This document shows, in pieces, positions 58,757 through 64,000 of a stretch of 64,000 nt of DNA. Within the stretch, counting starts at the first letter, position 1, and the number at the start of each line of letters is the position of its first letter. The notes beneath the pieces are model-generated. The model searched no databases. It had not been told where the DNA came from and worked only from the letters and a program-made list of their open reading frames with translations. Made by a program: the position numbers and the translations under genes. Origin of the DNA: Cucumis sativus (Eukaryota > Streptophyta > Magnoliopsida > Cucurbitales > Cucurbitaceae); the NCBI RefSeq assembly GCF_000004075.3, contig NC_026661.2, forward strand, positions 21,728,307 to 21,792,306, written 5' to 3'.

Positions 58757-61700
58757 ATGTCCACATCGGAGCAAGCCCTTGTTACTTTACTCTCTCGTTT
58801 TGCTTTATCGTTTGATGGAGCCGTTTTAGGCGCTGCCCTAGCTTATGCTACCGTCCGTACCGTCCTTAAACTTACTGCTTCTTGCTCCGCTCTCAATGAG
58901 CTCCGTAAAGCTCCTTATGTTACTGTTTCCGATCTTCGTCATATCGTTTCCGACGGAGTTTCGGAACAATCCGAGTCTGATCGGAAGCTTGTTGTTGTTC
59001 GTGGCACCGTGGAGACTAGGTCGTCTGTGGAAGGTAATAGGAAGAGCTTACAGCCTAATGTTTTGATTTCTCAGGAGTCTGGAGATAGAGCGGTGATTAT
59101 TCAGCGAACTCAAGTGGTAACTCCTTTGAGCGACTGTGTTGAGATTTTGTTTTGTTATTTCGGGGTTAGAAAATTGCATGATTGAAAATTATTATTCATC
59201 CGTTTGTTAGTAGGTTGTGCTTATAGAACGTTGTGTGGCAGTATTCGAGTAATTTGATGGCTCCACTGAAATTGTCGACAGAGTCTAACCAATTAATCGA
59301 CTAACTTGTACAGATTTAGAATTTTCACATTACAAGGTTTCTAGTCTAGGTACTCGGTTCAAGACGTAGCTACTATACAATTCTATCCTGGATGAACCTC
59401 GAAAGGGAAGAGTCATCGAGTGAAGTAGCTGTTTAATTTATCTTTATAGGTCTTCTGGCTTGCCTGAAGTTGATCTGTCATCATCGTGTGTGCCTGTGTG
59501 TATATAATGTGGGGATTAAGTAGTTGGGAAATCTTGAAACTACTTAATCAACACGACTTCTTTATGTTCTGCAAGTGTTTGTTTTCGTTCCCCTTGGTTG
59601 TTTAATGTGATGGACATGTGCATATAATAATTCTGTTCTTTAAACTAAAGCTTTTTTGGTTGTATTGTGGCTTTGTTTAGTGCATATTCAACGAATGGAA
59701 AGGCTTTTTCGGATGGACTTCTGACTTGCGTGCAATTTTTGGAAGAACCTTTAGAAAGCAAGAGTCAACATCATTTAGAACGGTAAATTCAAGGCTTATA
59801 TCTGTTATTGTTATGTTTGATTTGCTCTTTTCATTACCCTTGCCAAAAGGGAAAAAAAAAGAAGATTTTTTAAATACCTTTTTATTGAATGTTACGGGGC
59901 TTTTTGATTATTTTCGTAAATAAAGAACTAACTAATTGAAGTGAGTGATTTTATGAGGGCATCTCTCTCAAATTTGGGGCCATAGAGTTGTGCCCTTTTC
60001 CGGTGATTCTCTATTGGGTCATTTTTTCTATCTCGTTGATGGCATGTGCAAGTAGGTTTGAAAGTCATACCTCTTAAGAAATGGATCCAACAGAGTGGCT
60101 TGAAGACGTGCCCCTTAGTGTCAAGAAATAAATATTATGGTAGATTACTTATTGTCTACAAAAACTAAATCTTCATGATATGACATTAATGTGTGGTCGT
60201 TGTGATTTGTGAAGTAAAATATACACTCTAGTCTTTAGATAGGGAACTATATTCAGTGCAGTTTGCGCATGAAGAGTTATGTGATACTGATATTTGGGAA
60301 ATTTTGAACAGGTTCCTTTTGTTCTTCTTGAGGGTCATTCAACATACTCTGATTTTGTTGTTGTTAACATGGAAGGCTCAAGACATCCCTTACCTCTTAC
60401 AACTGTGTATCATCAACTGCAGCCCGTTTGTGCTACTCCTTATACCTTCCTTCAAGCAGTTTTTGGTCACGAGTATCCTGTGAGTTAGGCAATCTATATT
60501 GAAGTCGAGCATCACTTTTTTTTTTCTTTTTTATAAATAGATTTTAGGTAAAATTCTTAGTTATGCTCTACTTTTGAAGGTTGGGGTGCTTGATGAGGAG
60601 AAAATACTTCCATTAGGAAAAAATATCAGTGCTGTTGGTATATGCAGTTTTGAAAATGGAGTTCCTGTCATAAAGTCTTGCAGTGATTTTCCCCATTTCC
60701 TGTAAGTTTATACATTTCAAAGTAGATCATAGATGCACATCATATCTTATTTCTCTCAACTTGTGGACATAAAATTGATGATAAATTTGTTCTGTCGGCC
60801 AATGGTGAGCCCTGTTGATTGGGTTTGGGGCTCTGGATGGGACTTCAACTAGGTCTTAGGATTAAGCCTCCGAAAGCTTTTGTTGTCTTTTGGAGCTGCA
60901 TGGGTTTGTTTGTATTTGTTGTCTGGGTCCCAATACTCTCTTCTTCATACAAATGTGTGTGTGTGTTGTGCACGTTCTCATTTCTTGTTCAAGTGTGGGC
61001 CTTGGTTTCCTAAATCATGGAACAGATCTTGTTTCGTTAGCACTGCTAGCTAGTGGTTAGTCTCTCCTCTCCCGCATACCCAAAGTGAGAAAAAAAAAAA
61101 CTGTAGGCAACTAATTGAAGCCATGTCTGATGTGTGACATTCATGCAATTTCCTCTTTGTTGTATATGGAGAACATTGTCTAATTGGACAACAAAAAATC
61201 GTTTCCTTTATGTTTTCCTTGTATTTGGTATTTTGAGTACTAGCCTCTTTTCATCTATTCATTCAAAAGAAAGAACTGTCTAATTGGACAAAAATTGTTC
61301 CTGATTACGCTTTCAAGACAATCTTCATTTAAATATTAATAACAAATATTATGATGATGTATTTTTCTCTGCAGATGTGAAATGACTAAGGATCAGATGA
61401 TTTTAGATCTAGTCTTTAAAACAAAATTTCTATTTTGGAGTAGTATTGTCCTTGGTTCATTGACAGTTGGCATTCTTGGTTATTCTGCTGCGAGGTATGT
61501 TTTATTTTGTTAATTTTTTCTTTTATTTTATTTGGTTGAGGTATCTGTAAGGTCACATCCTCATGATTTGATATTCATATGATAATAACAAAAGTAAAAT
61601 AGAGTCCGACTAACACAAGAATTACGAACAAAACAAACAAACCCCAGCCAAGCGAGAGGGTTGCACTTTTCCACGGTTGGACTATTCTTTACACACTAAA

Positions 61701-62745
61701 CACAATATAACAAACCCTAGCCAAAATGATAGTTTATAAGGACACATCCTCATGATTTATTTTGTTAATTTTTTCTTTTATTTTATTTGGTTGAGGTATC
61801 TGTAAGGACACATCCTCATGATTTGATATTCACATGATAATAACAAAAGTAAAATAGAGTCCGACTAACACAAGAATTACGAACAAAACAAACAAACCCC
61901 AGCCAAGCGAGAGGCTTGCACTTTTCCATGGTTGGACTATTCTTTACACACTAAACACAATATAACAAACCCTAGCCAAAATGATAGTTTATATACAAAC
62001 ATTCCCCTGCAACACGTACATCCAGGACTACAACCATCGAACCCTCCATCTGGGGTGTAATCCCCTTTCTACTCTTCCTCTTATATACTTTCTTAATGGA
62101 AGGCCTATCTGTACCTTTGTGCTGATTCTTGATATTTTTCTTTAGGCAAAGCAATACCTTGGCTTAATATACCTTCCATGAATTCTTTTCTTTTTTTCTG
62201 CTTTGCACTATACTTTTTGAATATCTTTCATTAGTCCTTTTATTAGACTATTCCGAAGTATAATACCCCACTCGTCTTATTGCTTCCTTCTTTCTATAAT
62301 CACATTTCGAAAAGTTTAAGGAGTGCCAATATCCATTCTCTTCAGAAATTGGAATAGATGGAAACAATGGAGGCAACATAGACAGTTACAGAATTCAAGG
62401 AATGATTCCCCCACGTCACAACTGGATTCAAGCAATGACATTCCTATTTACGGTGATTTTGCTTCAGACGACGAGGCAGCAACTGTTCCAGACGATGAGT
62501 TATCATCACACGTTCCAGACGATGAGTTATCATCACACGTTCCAGACGATGAGTTATCATCACACGTTCCAGATGGACAATTGTGTGTGATCTGTCTCAT
62601 GAGGAGAAAACGATCTGCTTTCATTCCATGCGGTCATCTAGTTTGTTGCGAACGATGTGCTGTGTCAGTCGAACGTGAGTCATCTCCCAAATGTCCCATT
62701 TGCCGCCAACAAATTCGTAGTTCTGTACGGATTTACGATTCGTGA
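58757..62745 (+). CDS. SPL2: Membrane RING E3 ubiquitin ligase SPL2 (SP1-like, MUL1/MAPL family)
   Basis: Six exons: 58757-59116, 59681-59782, 60312-60479, 60580-60701, 61375-61494 and 62346-62745, giving 423 residues. The family consists of organelle-surface ubiquitin ligases; SP1 controls plastid protein import receptors, and SPL2 is its close relative. An N-terminal hydrophobic segment (FDGAVLGAALAYATVRTVL, about 14-35) and a second one (FLFWSSIVLGSLTVGILGY, about 268-287) flank the GIDE/BAM-type domain (LVVVRGTVE, RTVPFVLLEG, PLPLTTVY, VGVLDEEKILPLG, GICSFENGVP). The C3HC4 RING is C-terminal (CVICLMRRKRSAFIPCGHLV to CPIC), ending RIYDS. Exon order and sequence follow remembered Arabidopsis SPL2. 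The exon 1 donor was placed at GTG|GTAACT because this gives the family's spacing; CAA|GTGGTA would remove one Val. A 27 bp repeat precedes the RING. Confidence 0.93.
61501..61992. repeat. 255 bp tandem duplication inside SPL2 intron 5
   Basis: The block from 61501 recurs from 61756 (offset 255) and the match continues to 61992, so nearly two full copies are present. I count about four substitutions over 237 aligned bases, indicating a recent duplication. A GGxCACATCCTCATGATTT motif lies at the junction. The unit contains an AACCCCAGCCAAGCGAGAGG stretch unlike the rest of the intron. Confidence 0.9.
62485..62565 (+). repeat. In-frame 27 bp tandem repeat in SPL2
   Basis: Three identical units start at 62485, 62512 and 62539, and a partial fourth (GTTCCAGATG) starts at 62566. 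Each encodes VPDDELSSH, giving an acidic, Ser-containing tract immediately before the RING. Confidence 0.95.
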
Positions 62746-63863
62746 AGAGACAAATCATCTTTTCAGGTTCTAACTACGACAAATCCCGTTTTGCTGATAT
62801 TATACTGTTTTGAGATTTCATATAAATGCCAATCTCTTCCACAAGATAGCAGATGTGAAGTTTGTTTTTCCTCATCTACTTGTAACTTTTTATCCCCACA
62901 TTTTGATGAGAGGGATTGTTCTTTAAAGTTTGTAAAGCCAGATTTGAAGTAATGGCTCTTGTAAATATCAGATAGCATATACTCTTTTGATATGTGACAT
63001 GAAAAAAATGAAACTTTATTATTGGCTCCGTTATGTATAGGTGTATTGCTCGGATTGACTTTCCAAATGGTTTAGAAAAATAAATATGATTGGTTTTTTA
63101 TGTCTTTGTTTGGACTTGTTTTTTCAGTGCACAGTTATATTCAAAACAAAGTTAAACCAAGTTGATCACAGTACTCAATTAAGAAGATCTCGAGGTCTAG
63201 CTTTGATGGGTTTATATATATATGTTGACTGAAAATAAGATTTTTGGATCCTTCAAATCTCGTTTTTGTGTACTTTCAAGAGGAAAAAAGAAACTCGTAA
63301 GAAGTCACAATAGCTCTTGAAATGAGAGGGATTTTTGAAGCCTTAATTTCAATTGGACTCACTTGAAAACACAAGCACTTGTAAAATCAATCTAAACCTT
63401 CATTAAGTCATATGAGTTTAATTTGACTGTTTTCAAAAGTATAAAACAAAAATCAATCTAAAAAAGTTGCAATATTTCTTAAAAATAAGCTAAATGAGAA
63501 GAGAGTTTGAAACCTTAAAAACACTTTTAACAAAACTCAATCAAAAAGTTTGGAGATAATAAAACATATTGTAAATCGACCTAAAAAGAAGCAAAACGAA
63601 AGTGGAGTTATGATTCAAACACAAAGCCATAGTAATTGTTTTCTTCTTCTTCTTTTTGCCAATAAAGTCTGTTTTGAACTTTAAAGCATTTTGGCAAAAA
63701 AGGAAAAAAAAGTCAAAGGGCGTTGGATTTGATCCCCAACTTCCAAAACGAACAAAACGAAACGGGTTGGCCTTTCCACCATAACCCTACACATCCATCT
63801 TTATCTTCCATTCTCATCTCCCAATTATTATCATACCTTCTCATTGAAGCTCGAGCCGTATCA
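62746..63863. other. Spacer between SPL2 and the last gene
   Basis: It holds the SPL2 3' UTR (about 200-300 bases), then AT-rich DNA with Lys/Asn-type codons and no credible frame. The final 150 bases before 63864 should be the promoter and leader of the following gene. A pyrimidine tract (about 63641-63658) is present but no clear TATA box. Confidence 0.5.
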
Positions 63864-64000
63864 ATGGTGTCTTCCCCAAACCTTTTTCTCTCAAAACCCA
63901 CATTTCTCATTCTTTCACACCATTTTCCCTTTTCCTCATTCATTTCTCCATCCACATTTCTCAATGCTTTTGCCGCTTCACCTTCCATCACTCTTCTTTC
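63864..64000 (+). CDS. N-terminus of an organelle-targeted protein (cut by window end)
   Basis: The frame from ATG at 63864 stays open to the end of the window (45 full codons). It encodes MVSSPNLFLSKPTFLILSHH and continues FPFSSFISPSTFLNAFAAS-like sequence, rich in Ser, Pro, Phe and Leu and free of acidic residues. That is typical of a plastid or mitochondrial targeting peptide; a secretory signal is less likely given the many Pro and Ser. The mature protein lies outside, so the function cannot be named. A minus-strand frame over the same bases (63713-63991) is a shadow. Confidence 0.6.
   Translation, partial: MVSSPNLFLSKPTFLILSHHFPFSSFISPSTFLNAFAASPSITLL

Noticed and set aside
1..64000. 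tRNA, rRNA, snoRNA and known miRNA precursors
   Set aside because: No tRNA B-box-like GGTTCGAATCC with acceptor pairing and no mature sequence of the common conserved plant miRNAs caught my eye on either strand, but a by-eye scan is not exhaustive.

Overview
This is a 64 kb stretch of nuclear DNA from a flowering plant. The genes are intron-rich eudicot genes with GT-AG introns, and they sit in long, very AT-rich intergenic DNA full of microsatellites and small foldback elements. The protein sequences and several repeat types resemble what I know from Cucurbitaceae (cucumber or melon), but that assignment is recall plus inference, not something I could search. There are no bacterial features, CRISPR arrays or operons. 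All exon models below were assembled by hand from splice sites, reading-frame continuity and remembered family sequences.

Layout: (1) 3-1547 (+), the C-terminal two thirds of an intronless subtilase of SBT1.4 type, cut by the window edge. (2) 3640-3957 (+), a small basic plant protein. (3) 3958-16.0 kb, gene-poor, with a foldback element, a striking 3 x 158 bp tandem array rich in GGCCCAA boxes (5703-6176), a possible 37-codon gene (11780) and a MITE-like element (13910-14130). (4) 16167-20256 (+), a seven-exon plastid 13-lipoxygenase of the LOX3/LOX4 type. (5) 24544-26365 (-), a five-exon RIPK-like cytoplasmic receptor-like kinase. (6) 30488-36363 (-), PAUSED, the plant exportin-T, in 13 coding exons whose 12 introns all lie in phase 0. 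(7) 36.8-46.9 kb, gene-poor, with foldback elements and three GC-richer, promoter-like islands that have no recognisable gene. (8) 47531-50634 (+), a RelA/SpoT homologue (RSH2/RSH3 type). (9) 51141-52074 (-), TAF9, with an inferred leader intron. (10) 54503-55384 (-), an intronless plastid GAR transformylase. (11) 58757-62745 (+), SPL2, a membrane RING E3 ligase of the SP1 family, with an in-frame 27 bp tandem repeat and a recent 255 bp tandem duplication in an intron. (12) 63864-64000 (+), the first 45 codons of a gene with a targeting-peptide-like start.

The genes do not form one pathway. Four are plastid-targeted or probably plastid-associated: LOX (jasmonate precursor synthesis), RSH (ppGpp), PurN (purine synthesis) and SPL2 (organelle-surface ubiquitination). 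TAF9 and PAUSED are nuclear, the kinase is cytoplasmic or plasma-membrane associated, and the subtilase is apoplastic. I found no convincing new multi-gene system. The most unusual items are the 158 bp array, the all-phase-0 exportin gene, the expanding acidic repeat next to the SPL2 RING, and the orphan promoter-like islands.
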